Assembly (NCBI GenBank): GCA_904420575.1
Contig: CAJFVW010000145.1
Span: forward strand, 1-48,089
DNA: 48,089 nucleotides
Source of the DNA: an uncultured Gordonibacter sp.
GTDB lineage: Bacteria > Actinomycetota > Coriobacteriia > Coriobacteriales > Eggerthellaceae
Reading direction: 5' to 3'
Made by a program: the position numbers and the translations under genes. Numbering within the stretch: the stretch's first letter is position 1; every line of letters starts with the position of its first letter. The notes beneath the pieces were generated by a model. It saw only the letters and a program-made list of their open reading frames with translations, had not been told where the DNA came from and did no database searches. Below, piece by piece: positions 7,882 to 15,635 of the stretch.

Positions 7882-7897
7882 TGTTTCACGTGAAACA
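7882..7897. promoter_or_regulatory. parS site 7
   Basis: Exact TGTTTCACGTGAAACA, extended to a 22-bp palindrome by GAT/ATC. It is placed between the shared terminator and the rlmN stop codon, on the far side of parAB from the other six sites. Confidence 0.95.
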
Positions 7898-7907
7898 ATC
7901 ACCGTGA

Positions 7908-8957
7908 TTATCGGGCCACGGCGTTCTTCAATTGGCCGCATGCACCCGCAATGTCCGCGCCGCGCGATTTACGCAAGGTGGTTTCGATATGCTTGCGTTC
8001 GAGCTCTTCCCTCCATTGGAAGACGGTGCTTGGCGGACTCGGTTGCAGGCAGGAAGACGCAACGGCATTCATGGGCAACAGATTGATGTGAACCAACAAT
8101 CCGCTGCAGAAGTCGATCAATGCCGCAAGGTCTTCTTCACTGTCGTTGATACCGTCGATAAGCAAGTATTCCAGCGTGATGCGTCTGTCGGTCTTCTCCA
8201 GGTACTGTTGCAAGGCCTTCCTCAATCGCGAGAGAGGCTGGTTCGTCATCTGGGGCATGAGCACGTCGCGCACGCTCTGTCGGGCGGCATGGAGCGAAAC
8301 CGCCAGCGTGAATTGCTCAGGCTCGTTCGCAAACCGATTGATTCCCGGAATGATGCCGCAAGTGGAAACCGTGATGCGGCGAGCACCGATCTTCAGGAGC
8401 TTGGCATGGTTGAGGATGCGCAACGCAGCCAACGTGTTGTCGTAGTTGAGAAAAGGTTCTCCTTGCCCCATGGCGACGACATTGCTCACCCGTTGTCCCA
8501 TGTCTTCTTGGGCTATCAGAATCTGGTCGACCATTTCCCCAACCGAAAGATTGCGAGAGAATCCTTCATGGCCTGTCTCACAGAACGCACATTGCATGGC
8601 GCATCCTACCTGGGTGGAGAAACACACCGTCAGCCGTTCGCGCACATCATCCGGCGCTTGGCTACCGGAAGGCATTGCGACCGTTTCAACCCGCTTTCCG
8701 TCTTCGCATTCCAGCACGTACTTCCTCGTACCATCGTGCGATACCTGCTTGTCGACGATGGAGGGAACGGACAGGGGATACGCCTCTGTCAACTTGCTGC
8801 GCAGCGAAAGGGAGAGGTTCGTCATCTGGTCATAGGAATTCACGTGATGCACGTAGAGCCACTGGGCCAATTGCGCCGCTCTGAACTTTGGTTGCCCGAA
8901 CTCGGCCATCAGCTGTTCCAGCTGTCCGAGAGAGCATGCTTTTATTGATCGTGTCAT
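7908..8957 (-). CDS. rlmN: 23S rRNA (adenine-2503-C2)-methyltransferase RlmN
   Basis: 349 residues, a radical-SAM methyltransferase that methylates A2503 of 23S rRNA (and A37 of some tRNAs). Visible: a RlmN-type N-terminal HhH-like domain (about 1-95), the radical-SAM cluster motif CAMQCAFC with CxxxCxxC spacing near residue 118, NVVAMGQGEPFLNYD, and VSLHAARQSVRDVLMP. Near the C-terminus is CGQL, the catalytic Cys region. I chose ATG 8957, which gives the normal N-terminus. A TATAAT at 8965-8970 (minus strand) is only 7 bases upstream, so the mRNA may be leaderless. ATG 8966 is an alternative. Confidence 0.94.
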   Translation of the reverse strand: MTRSIKACSLGQLEQLMAEFGQPKFRAAQLAQWLYVHHVNSYDQMTNLSLSLRSKLTEAYPLSVPSIVDKQVSHDGTRKYVLECEDGKRVETVAMPSGSQAPDDVRERLTVCFSTQVGCAMQCAFCETGHEGFSRNLSVGEMVDQILIAQEDMGQRVSNVVAMGQGEPFLNYDNTLAALRILNHAKLLKIGARRITVSTCGIIPGINRFANEPEQFTLAVSLHAARQSVRDVLMPQMTNQPLSRLRKALQQYLEKTDRRITLEYLLIDGINDSEEDLAALIDFCSGLLVHINLLPMNAVASSCLQPSPPSTVFQWREELERKHIETTLRKSRGADIAGACGQLKNAVAR

Positions 8958-9091
8958 GGTCTGCATTATACGCGAAGAGGACCGTGTTCCGGCGCAAAGC
9001 GCTGGGAAACGGAGAATAAGACAGGGGAAGGCGCTGCGCTGTGCAACGTGCATGACGAGCGTTTGAGAACTCCGCCACGGGCGACGTGTTT

Positions 9092-9100
9092 TGCTATACT
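9092..9100 (+). promoter_or_regulatory. extended -10 promoter of ddl
   Basis: TGCTATACT at 9092-9100 (TGn plus TATACT) without a clear -35. Transcription would begin about 9107, 34 bases before the chosen ddl ATG. Confidence 0.6.
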
Positions 9101-9140
9101 GGTCGGGCTGATGGCCGGAAACGATTGGAAAGTGGGCACC

Positions 9141-10085
9141 ATGTTCGAATCCTTGATTCCTCAAAATTGTCGGGTGGCGCTTCTAGCCGGTGGAACAAGC
9201 GGGGAACGCGACGTGTCGCTCGCTTCGGGCGAAGGCGCCCGTGAAGCCCTCGAGGAAGCGGGATTCCCGGTCACGCAGCTGGATCCGGCAGACAAGGAGG
9301 ATCTGAAACGGCTCATCGACGGCGATTTCGACGTGGCCTTCCTCTGCCTGCATGGCCGTGGTGGCGAAGACGGAGCGCTCCAAGGCCTTTTGGAGGTTAT
9401 CCGCCTTCCTTATATCGGATCAGGCGTGTGGTCGAGCGCCCTTGCCATGGACAAGTCCAAGGCGAAAGTGTTCTACGAGGCTGCAGGGCTGGCCACGCCG
9501 CCTTCGGTGACGCTCAGGGACAAGGATGAGCGGTCTGCCGACGATCTGGTTGCCGAACTGGGAGAGCGGTGCGTGGTGAAGCCGGCTGCGGAAGGAAGCG
9601 CCCTCGGCGTCTTTATCGTGGAAGGTTCCGATGCTGTGAGCCAGGCGCTTGAACAGGTGTTTGCCTATGACGACGAGGTGCTGGTGGAGCGCTTCGTTTC
9701 AGGAACGGAACTGACTGTGGCCGTCATCGGCAACGAAGACCCGCAAGCCCTTCCCATCATCGAGATCGTTCCTCAGGGTGTGTTCTACGACTACGAGTCC
9801 AAATACGCTCCCGGCGGATCCCAGCATCTGTGCCCGGCGCCGCTGTCCGAAGCTGTGACCGCGCAGGTGCAGGACATGGCCGTACGCGCCCACCAGGCGT
9901 TGGAATGTGCCGGCGTCTCGCGGTCCGACTTCATCCTCGACGAGGAAGGAACGTGCTGGATTCTGGAAACGAACACCATTCCCGGTATGACGGGAACGTC
10001 GCTTCTGCCCGATGCGGCCCGTGCGGCGGGCATATCGTTCGCAGAATTGTGCAAACTCCTGATCGGCTACGCGTTGGAGAAGTAA
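9141..10085 (+). CDS. ddl: D-alanine--D-alanine ligase
   Basis: 314 residues, an ATP-grasp enzyme making the D-Ala-D-Ala dipeptide for peptidoglycan. Motifs: RVALLAGGTSGERDVSLASG (N-terminal domain, about 11-30), FLCLHGRGGEDGALQGLLE (about 71-89), LPYIGSGVWSSALAMDKS, VVKPAAEGSALGV (ATP-binding loop), VERFVSGTELTVAV, and ILETNTIPGMTGTSLLP (metal-binding Asn/Glu near 283-300). ATG 9141 is preferred: GGAAAG lies upstream and the N-terminus matches the family. ATG 9111 would add ten residues but would lie almost at the predicted transcript start. Confidence 0.95.
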   Translation: MFESLIPQNCRVALLAGGTSGERDVSLASGEGAREALEEAGFPVTQLDPADKEDLKRLIDGDFDVAFLCLHGRGGEDGALQGLLEVIRLPYIGSGVWSSALAMDKSKAKVFYEAAGLATPPSVTLRDKDERSADDLVAELGERCVVKPAAEGSALGVFIVEGSDAVSQALEQVFAYDDEVLVERFVSGTELTVAVIGNEDPQALPIIEIVPQGVFYDYESKYAPGGSQHLCPAPLSEAVTAQVQDMAVRAHQALECAGVSRSDFILDEEGTCWILETNTIPGMTGTSLLPDAARAAGISFAELCKLLIGYALEK

Positions 10086-10232
10086 CCCGGGCGACTGCAG
10101 GAGCGCGGACGGAGCAGGAGCGCGAAGCAGGTTCAGGCGTAGCCTTTTCGACCGGTGGTGCCGGGTGGGGTTGTGCACCCGCACCGTGACCAGGATTGCC
10201 CGTGGAAAACGATCCTGCGGCCCAGCCTTCCC

Positions 10233-10871
10233 TTAGAACACGCCGCAGGACTTCAGGCCGAACAGCACGGCCATCACCAAAAGCAGCAAGAACGCCCAAC
10301 TGACCGCATAGCAGCCCTTGTTTCCCTTGCGGCCCTGCTCGATGAGCTTTTCCGACATCTTGCGCCGACTTTTCATGATGGCGGTGCCGGTCTCTTTCTC
10401 GGGGAAGGGGACGTGTTTGGCGGGCGCCCACGACCCCTTGCTCTCGACGACCTTGGCCACGCCCTGTTCTCCCAGTTCGACCTCGGGGCGCACGCCGTCG
10501 GCAAGGCGGCGGGAAAGGTTGTCCACAAACGGGCCGAATGCGTCTTCCAGCGCGGGATCGAAGCAGATGACGGCCACTTCGCCCCAGTAGCGGCCGGGAG
10601 CAGGCCGGTCGGTGTAGGCCACGAAGGAAAGCACCGCCTGCACGGTCCAACCGCGGGCGACGATGACGCTCAGCTGCCGCGAGAAGTCGGCGTCGAAGAA
10701 TCCGATCTTCGCGCCGAACCGGTTCCTCAGCCAGGCAGCGCGCTGGCCGCTTTCCGTGACGAATTCTATGTCGTATTTATCGCCGACCAGGTTGTCCGCT
10801 CCCAACAAGAGGGCAGCGTCCTTCTTGGAAGGGGTTTCGAAGCGATGGTAGGTGCCGAAATACTGGTCCAT
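10233..10871 (-). CDS. unknown tail-anchored membrane protein
   Basis: 212 residues from ATG 10871, with an AGAGGAAG ribosome site about 10 bases upstream; ATG 10901 would add ten residues with a poorer site. I do not recognise the family. The N-terminal ~150 residues form a soluble domain, with LVGDKYDIEF and GAKIGFFDADFSRQL loosely recalling a HIRAN-like fold (weak impression only). A basic segment (MKSRRKMSEKLIEQGRKGNK) is followed by one hydrophobic helix (about 187-204) and a 7-residue tail. The domain should therefore face the cytoplasm with the C-terminus in the membrane. It is transcribed opposite to ddl and divergently from the dinG-like gene. Confidence 0.75.
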   Translation of the reverse strand: MDQYFGTYHRFETPSKKDAALLLGADNLVGDKYDIEFVTESGQRAAWLRNRFGAKIGFFDADFSRQLSVIVARGWTVQAVLSFVAYTDRPAPGRYWGEVAVICFDPALEDAFGPFVDNLSRRLADGVRPEVELGEQGVAKVVESKGSWAPAKHVPFPEKETGTAIMKSRRKMSEKLIEQGRKGNKGCYAVSWAFLLLLVMAVLFGLKSCGVF

Positions 10872-11067
10872 GAACGTGTCTTCCTCTTTCGTCGCGTGCA
10901 TTCTCGCCGACCGTGCCTGTTCCTGACGACTGCAGCCTGCGCTTGGGCGTTCGTCGCTCTTCCGTCCTGCCCCGCCGAATCATTGTAGGGGATGGTTTCG
11001 ATGCTCGCCATGAATAAGCCATGTTTTCGATTTGTGCGATTCCATAATAGATGATAGGCTGCACGGT

Positions 11068-14000
11068 ATGAAAACGCACAATGCCTCTGAACACGAAGCT
11101 CTGCAGAATTTCATAAGCGACGGGACGCCGTTGGCCATACGCGCGCGGTATGCGTCCCTTCCAGAAGCGGCAGCGCAGTCCGACTATGGGGATCTGGATC
11201 GCAACATCGTCGTCATCGACACCGAAACGACGGGTTTCTCGCTCAATCACGACGAACTGACACAGATAGCCGCCGCGCGCATGGAGCGCGGCGAAATAAC
11301 CGACTGGTTCATCACCTTCGTCAACCCAGGGAAACCCATCCCCGAAGACGTGGTGCATCTCACCGACATCCACGACGAGGACGTGGCCGATGCCCCGCGC
11401 CCCGAAGAGGCGTTGGCGGAGCTGGTCGCGTTCGTGGGCGACGCGAAACTGGTCGCACACAACGCAGAATTCGACCGCAACTTCACGACGAAGCATCCGA
11501 GCGGCTACCCGCTGCTGGAAAACACGTGGATCGACTCGCTCGACCTGGCGCGCATATCTTTGCCGCGCATGAAATCGCACCGTCTGCTCGACCTGGTGCG
11601 CGCGTTCGGTCTACCGCCGTCCACGCACCGCGCCGACGCCGACGTGGCGGCGACGTGCAGCCTGTTCCGCATCCTGCTGGCAGCCGTGCACGCCATGCCG
11701 GCGCCGCTCGTGCGCGAGATCGCCCGCATGGCGCCACGAGAGCAATGGCCAACCTCCATCGTGTTCGAGCATTTCGCCGAAACGCAGGTCGCCGACTGTG
11801 ACTTAGGCGTATCGTCGGAAGCATCTTTGCTCGCGGCCAAAAGCACGACGGAGGCAATGGCGGCCGGCGAGCCAGAAGATGCCGGGCTTTTCCCCGAACT
11901 GCGGCCGTTCTCGTTGCGCGCGCTGCGCAAGGAGCGCGTGGGTGCCATCGAACACAAGCCGAAGCCGGATGCAGACGTCCTTGCGGCCGACCCGCTGCGG
12001 GGGCTGACGTTCCCGACGGCCGACGAGGTAGCCCAGGCCTTCGAACTCACGGGCCTGGTGGGGAGCTTGTACCCGGACTTCGAGCCACGCGTGGAGCAGG
12101 CCGTCATGGCCGAGTCCGTGCGCGCCTCCTTCGCCGCCTCCGAGAACCTCATGGTGGAGGCGGGCACGGGCGTGGGAAAGTCTATGGCCTACCTGGTGCC
12201 GGCCGCCTTGGTCGCACGTGCCAACAACATCGCCGTGGGCGTGGCGACCAAGACGAATGCCCTGCTGGACCAGTTGGTCTACCACGAACTGCCTGCGCTC
12301 GGCGAGGCGCTCGGCGGACTGACGTATGCCCCGCTGAAGGGCTTCACGCACTATCCCTGCCTGCGCCGCATCGACCGCCTGGTGGCCGAAGGCGCCCACA
12401 TGCGCGAAGTGGCGGGCAAGGAATACTCCCAGGCTCCCGCCCTGGCAGCCCTGCTTTCGTTCATCGAGCAGACGGAATACGACGACATGGACGGCCTTAA
12501 GATCGACTACCGCGTGCTGCCCCGCCGTTCCATCACCACGTCGAGCCATGACTGCCTGCGCCGCAAGTGCCCGTACTTCGGGACGTCGTGCTTCGTGCAT
12601 GGCGCGCGGCGGCGCGCGGAAGAAGCCGACGTGGTGGTGACGAACCACAGCCTGCTGTTCTGCGACCTGGCCACCGATGGAGGCCTGCTGCCTCCTATCC
12701 GCTACTGGGTGGTCGACGAGGCCCATGGAGCGGAAGCGGAGGCGCGCCGTGCGTTCTCGCTGGAGCTGGCCGCGGAGGACCTGCTGCGCATCGCGCAGCG
12801 CGTGTCCGCCGACGAGTCGTCGCGCAACGTGTTCGTGCGTGCCGAACGTCGCGTGGTGGTGCCGGGCAAGGAGGACGGCGCCACGCTGTTCTACGCGTTG
12901 ACGAACAAGGCGCGCGCGGCAGGACGCGTCTTCGCCGAGGCGGCGGAGGACTTCTCCCATCATCTGAAGGACCTGCTTTTCTTCGACACGAACAAGCGCA
13001 GCAAGGGCTACGAATACGTCGAGCTGTGGCTTAACGGGGACGTGCGTCGCAGCGAGACGTTCGCGCAGGTGGCCTCGCGGGGCCGCGTGATGGCCGACGC
13101 CGCCGAGAAGCTGGTCACCGCCTGCCAGGAGCTGGTAGGCTATCTGGAGGACGTGGACGGCGTGGCCGAGATCCAGCGGGAGATCGCGTCCATTGCCATG
13201 GATCTGAAGGATCTTTTGCATGCGGCCGAGGTCATCCTGGACAAGGCGCCCGACCGGTACGTGTACGCCGCCACCTTGAGCCGAAAGAACGACCGGCCCG
13301 TGGACAAGCTGGAGGCCTTGCTTCTCAACGTGGGCGAAGCGCTGTGCGAAACGTTGTACGCGAACACGCATTCCGTGGTGTTCGCCTCGGCGACGCTCAC
13401 CGTGGACGAAAGCTTCAGCGCGTTCGAATCGTCGTTGGGGCTCAACACCGACGAACAGTCGCGGTGCCGTTCGTGCCAGCTGGATTCCAGCTACGACTAC
13501 GACGGCCACATGACCGTTTACGTGGCGAACGACATTCCCGAACCGAACGACGCCGGCTATCTGCCCGCGCTCCAGAAGCTGCTCGTCGACGTGCACCGCG
13601 CGCAGCGCGGTTCCATGCTCACGCTGTTCACGAACCGGCGCGAGATGGAGAACTGCTTCGAAGCGGTGCAGCCGGCGCTGAAAAGCGACGATTTGCGTCT
13701 GGTCTGCCAGAAATGGGGCGTGTCGGTCAAAGGCCTGCGCGATGACTTTCTGGCCGACGAGCATCTGTCCTTGTTCGCGCTCAAGAGTTTCTGGGAAGGG
13801 TTCGATGCGCCAGGCGCCACGCTCAAAGGGGTCGTCATTCCCAAGCTGCCCTTCTCCAAGCCGACCGACCCGCTGTCCTGCGAGCGCGCGACGCGCGACG
13901 ACCAGGCCTGGCGTCGGTACGTGCTGCCCGCAGCCGTTCTGGAGACGAAGCAAGCCGCCGGCCGGCTCATCCGCAAGGCCGACGACTCGGGTGTGCTCAT

Positions 14001-14124
14001 CCTGACCGACCGACGCCTCATCACGAAGGGGTACGGCAAGGCGTTCCTCAACTCGCTGCCCAGCCGCACCATCAAGATCTGCTCGACGGCAGACATCGTG
14101 GCCGAACTTGCCCAGAGGGTTTAG
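11068..14124 (+). CDS. dinG: DnaQ-like exonuclease / DinG-type helicase fusion
   Basis: 1018 residues from ATG 11068. The N-terminal DEDDh 3'-5' exonuclease (about 45-215) has VVIDTETTGF, AHNAEFDRNF and HRADADVAAT. The C-terminal XPD/DinG superfamily-2 helicase (about 330-1018) has Walker A VEAGTGVGKSMAYL, a Cys cluster (CLRRKCPYFGTSC with an upstream YPCLRRID Cys) suited to a 4Fe-4S cluster, DEAH box WVVDEAHGAEA, FASATL, and the motif VI region QAAGRLIRK. Firmicute DinG has the same fusion. It probably acts in DNA repair or in resolving structured DNA. The ribosome site is weak; CATAAT at 11043 may be its -10. The next gene begins 22 bases after its stop. Confidence 0.9.
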   Translation: MKTHNASEHEALQNFISDGTPLAIRARYASLPEAAAQSDYGDLDRNIVVIDTETTGFSLNHDELTQIAAARMERGEITDWFITFVNPGKPIPEDVVHLTDIHDEDVADAPRPEEALAELVAFVGDAKLVAHNAEFDRNFTTKHPSGYPLLENTWIDSLDLARISLPRMKSHRLLDLVRAFGLPPSTHRADADVAATCSLFRILLAAVHAMPAPLVREIARMAPREQWPTSIVFEHFAETQVADCDLGVSSEASLLAAKSTTEAMAAGEPEDAGLFPELRPFSLRALRKERVGAIEHKPKPDADVLAADPLRGLTFPTADEVAQAFELTGLVGSLYPDFEPRVEQAVMAESVRASFAASENLMVEAGTGVGKSMAYLVPAALVARANNIAVGVATKTNALLDQLVYHELPALGEALGGLTYAPLKGFTHYPCLRRIDRLVAEGAHMREVAGKEYSQAPALAALLSFIEQTEYDDMDGLKIDYRVLPRRSITTSSHDCLRRKCPYFGTSCFVHGARRRAEEADVVVTNHSLLFCDLATDGGLLPPIRYWVVDEAHGAEAEARRAFSLELAAEDLLRIAQRVSADESSRNVFVRAERRVVVPGKEDGATLFYALTNKARAAGRVFAEAAEDFSHHLKDLLFFDTNKRSKGYEYVELWLNGDVRRSETFAQVASRGRVMADAAEKLVTACQELVGYLEDVDGVAEIQREIASIAMDLKDLLHAAEVILDKAPDRYVYAATLSRKNDRPVDKLEALLLNVGEALCETLYANTHSVVFASATLTVDESFSAFESSLGLNTDEQSRCRSCQLDSSYDYDGHMTVYVANDIPEPNDAGYLPALQKLLVDVHRAQRGSMLTLFTNRREMENCFEAVQPALKSDDLRLVCQKWGVSVKGLRDDFLADEHLSLFALKSFWEGFDAPGATLKGVVIPKLPFSKPTDPLSCERATRDDQAWRRYVLPAAVLETKQAAGRLIRKADDSGVLILTDRRLITKGYGKAFLNSLPSRTIKICSTADIVAELAQRV

Positions 14125-14145
14125 ACGCGCTCGCGCGAGGACGCC

Positions 14146-15570
14146 ATGGGCAAGCACGACGAAAAAACGAAGCATGCGGCGCATATCAAGCGTCACACCG
14201 TAGGCACGTCGAACGAGATTTCGTTCAGCGTGCTGGATGCGGCCAAGAATGCGCTCGACGGGGAAAAAGGCCTGGAGGACGAGAAGAAGGGCCTGCATTT
14301 CGGCGGCATCTCGCTGTTCACGATGCCGCACAAGAAGAAGGCCATCTCCACGCCGAAGAAAGAGTCGGGCCTGCCGCTTTCGACAGGCGACTTCGTGTCG
14401 GTGGACCCTGCCGAGGCGACCGGTGTCCCGGCCTTGCCGGTGGGATCCTCGGCGTCCGCGCTCACGGGAAGGGGAGGAACCCTCGGCCTGCCAAGCGGGG
14501 AAGGATCCGGCATCGGCAGCATCAACGGCGTTGTGGATGGCGGCACCACCGGGCTGGGAAACCTGGGCGGCGCCGGGGCCATGTGGCCCACGCCTGCCGA
14601 CGAGGTGGCGCGCCGGAAGACGACACGCAAGCGCCGGCGTCTGTTGGCGTACCTGCTCGTTTTCTTGGCCGTGGCGGGGCTGGCCGGCTCGGCTGGATGG
14701 TGGCTGTGGCAGAACTATCAGACGCATCAGTCCCACGTCTCGGAACTTGACCAGGCCTTGGCCGACATCGAGCGCACGGACGAGGTGCTCACCCCGCTCA
14801 ACGACGCCCTTGGAGAGCTGATCGAGCTGCCCGAAGGATCGGTGGCCGGAGAAGGGCTTGTCGCCACGTTCGCTTCTCTCGAAGGCCAGCTGCCGCAGGC
14901 GGTTGCCGATCTGCAGTCCGCCCAGGCCCTGACTGAAACGGCCTTGGCCGGCATGGCGGACTCGGTCGACAAGGAGGCGGCCAACCAGGCCGTGGTCGCC
15001 ATCGAGGCACGCCTGGACATGGCTGACTTAGGCGGGCAGATAGCCGCCGACGCCGCTGCAGCGTCCGGCGCTGCGGGCGCTGCAAAAGAGGCATGGGACC
15101 TCCTGCTCAAAGCCGACGCGCTGGCACGCGAGGCCGCACTGATGGTGGTGGAGACCACCGACGAGAACGTGACGGCGTCTTTGGACAAGACGAACCAGGC
15201 GCTCGAGCTGTTTCGCCAGGCCGACGATCGGTTTGCGCAGGCGGCCGACAGGTATCCGGCGGCTGATTTCTCGCCGTATCGAACCTATCTCGCCAAGCGC
15301 ATCGAGGCGATGGGTTACGCCGTGGCTGCCGACGAGGCCTTCTTGGCCAAGAACAAGGAAGAGACCATCGCGCAGAACGACGCCTACAACCGGGCTGACG
15401 CCGAAGCGGCCTCTTTGGCCGCCGATCTGTCCGACGATCCGGTGCGCATGGTGGCCGACGTGTCTGATGCCGCCAACGCCGACGCGCGCAACGCCTATGC
15501 AACGGCGTGTTCACAGGCCGCATCTGCCGATGCTTTTCTTCGTGATTATTTGGGAACGACCAGCAAATAG
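14146..15570 (+). CDS. single-pass membrane protein with a long helical exterior domain
   Basis: 474 residues, family not recognised. The N-terminal ~160 residues are cytoplasmic, charged then Gly/Ser-rich (low complexity, GTLGLPSGEGSGIGS). A basic patch (ARRKTTRKRRRLL) precedes one transmembrane helix (about 164-185). The remaining ~285 residues are Ala/Glu/Asp-rich and predicted mostly helical or coiled coil, with repeated ALADIE/AAD-type heptads. The topology is N-in, C-out. It follows the dinG-like gene by 21 bases and is probably cotranscribed. A promoter for the next gene lies over its last codons. Confidence 0.8.
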   Translation: MGKHDEKTKHAAHIKRHTVGTSNEISFSVLDAAKNALDGEKGLEDEKKGLHFGGISLFTMPHKKKAISTPKKESGLPLSTGDFVSVDPAEATGVPALPVGSSASALTGRGGTLGLPSGEGSGIGSINGVVDGGTTGLGNLGGAGAMWPTPADEVARRKTTRKRRRLLAYLLVFLAVAGLAGSAGWWLWQNYQTHQSHVSELDQALADIERTDEVLTPLNDALGELIELPEGSVAGEGLVATFASLEGQLPQAVADLQSAQALTETALAGMADSVDKEAANQAVVAIEARLDMADLGGQIAADAAAASGAAGAAKEAWDLLLKADALAREAALMVVETTDENVTASLDKTNQALELFRQADDRFAQAADRYPAADFSPYRTYLAKRIEAMGYAVAADEAFLAKNKEETIAQNDAYNRADAEAASLAADLSDDPVRMVADVSDAANADARNAYATACSQAASADAFLRDYLGTTSK

Positions 15571-15578
15571 CGTATACT
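15550..15578 (+). promoter_or_regulatory. promoter of the M28-like gene
   Basis: TTGGGA (15550-15555) and TATACT (15573-15578) are 17 bp apart. The -10 overlaps an imperfect inverted repeat, GTATACTT (15572-15579) / AAGTATGC (15586-15593), that could be an operator. Confidence 0.6.
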
Positions 15579-15635
15579 TCAAAACAAGTATGCCTTGCAA
15601 GATATCGACAAGACGGTAAGCGAAAGGCAAAACGT

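Noticed and set aside
11803-14736. 977-residue open frame on the minus strand
   Set aside because: It is antisense to the exonuclease-helicase fusion; GC-rich codon bias on the real strand keeps the opposite frame open. His/Arg/Gln-rich with no motifs.
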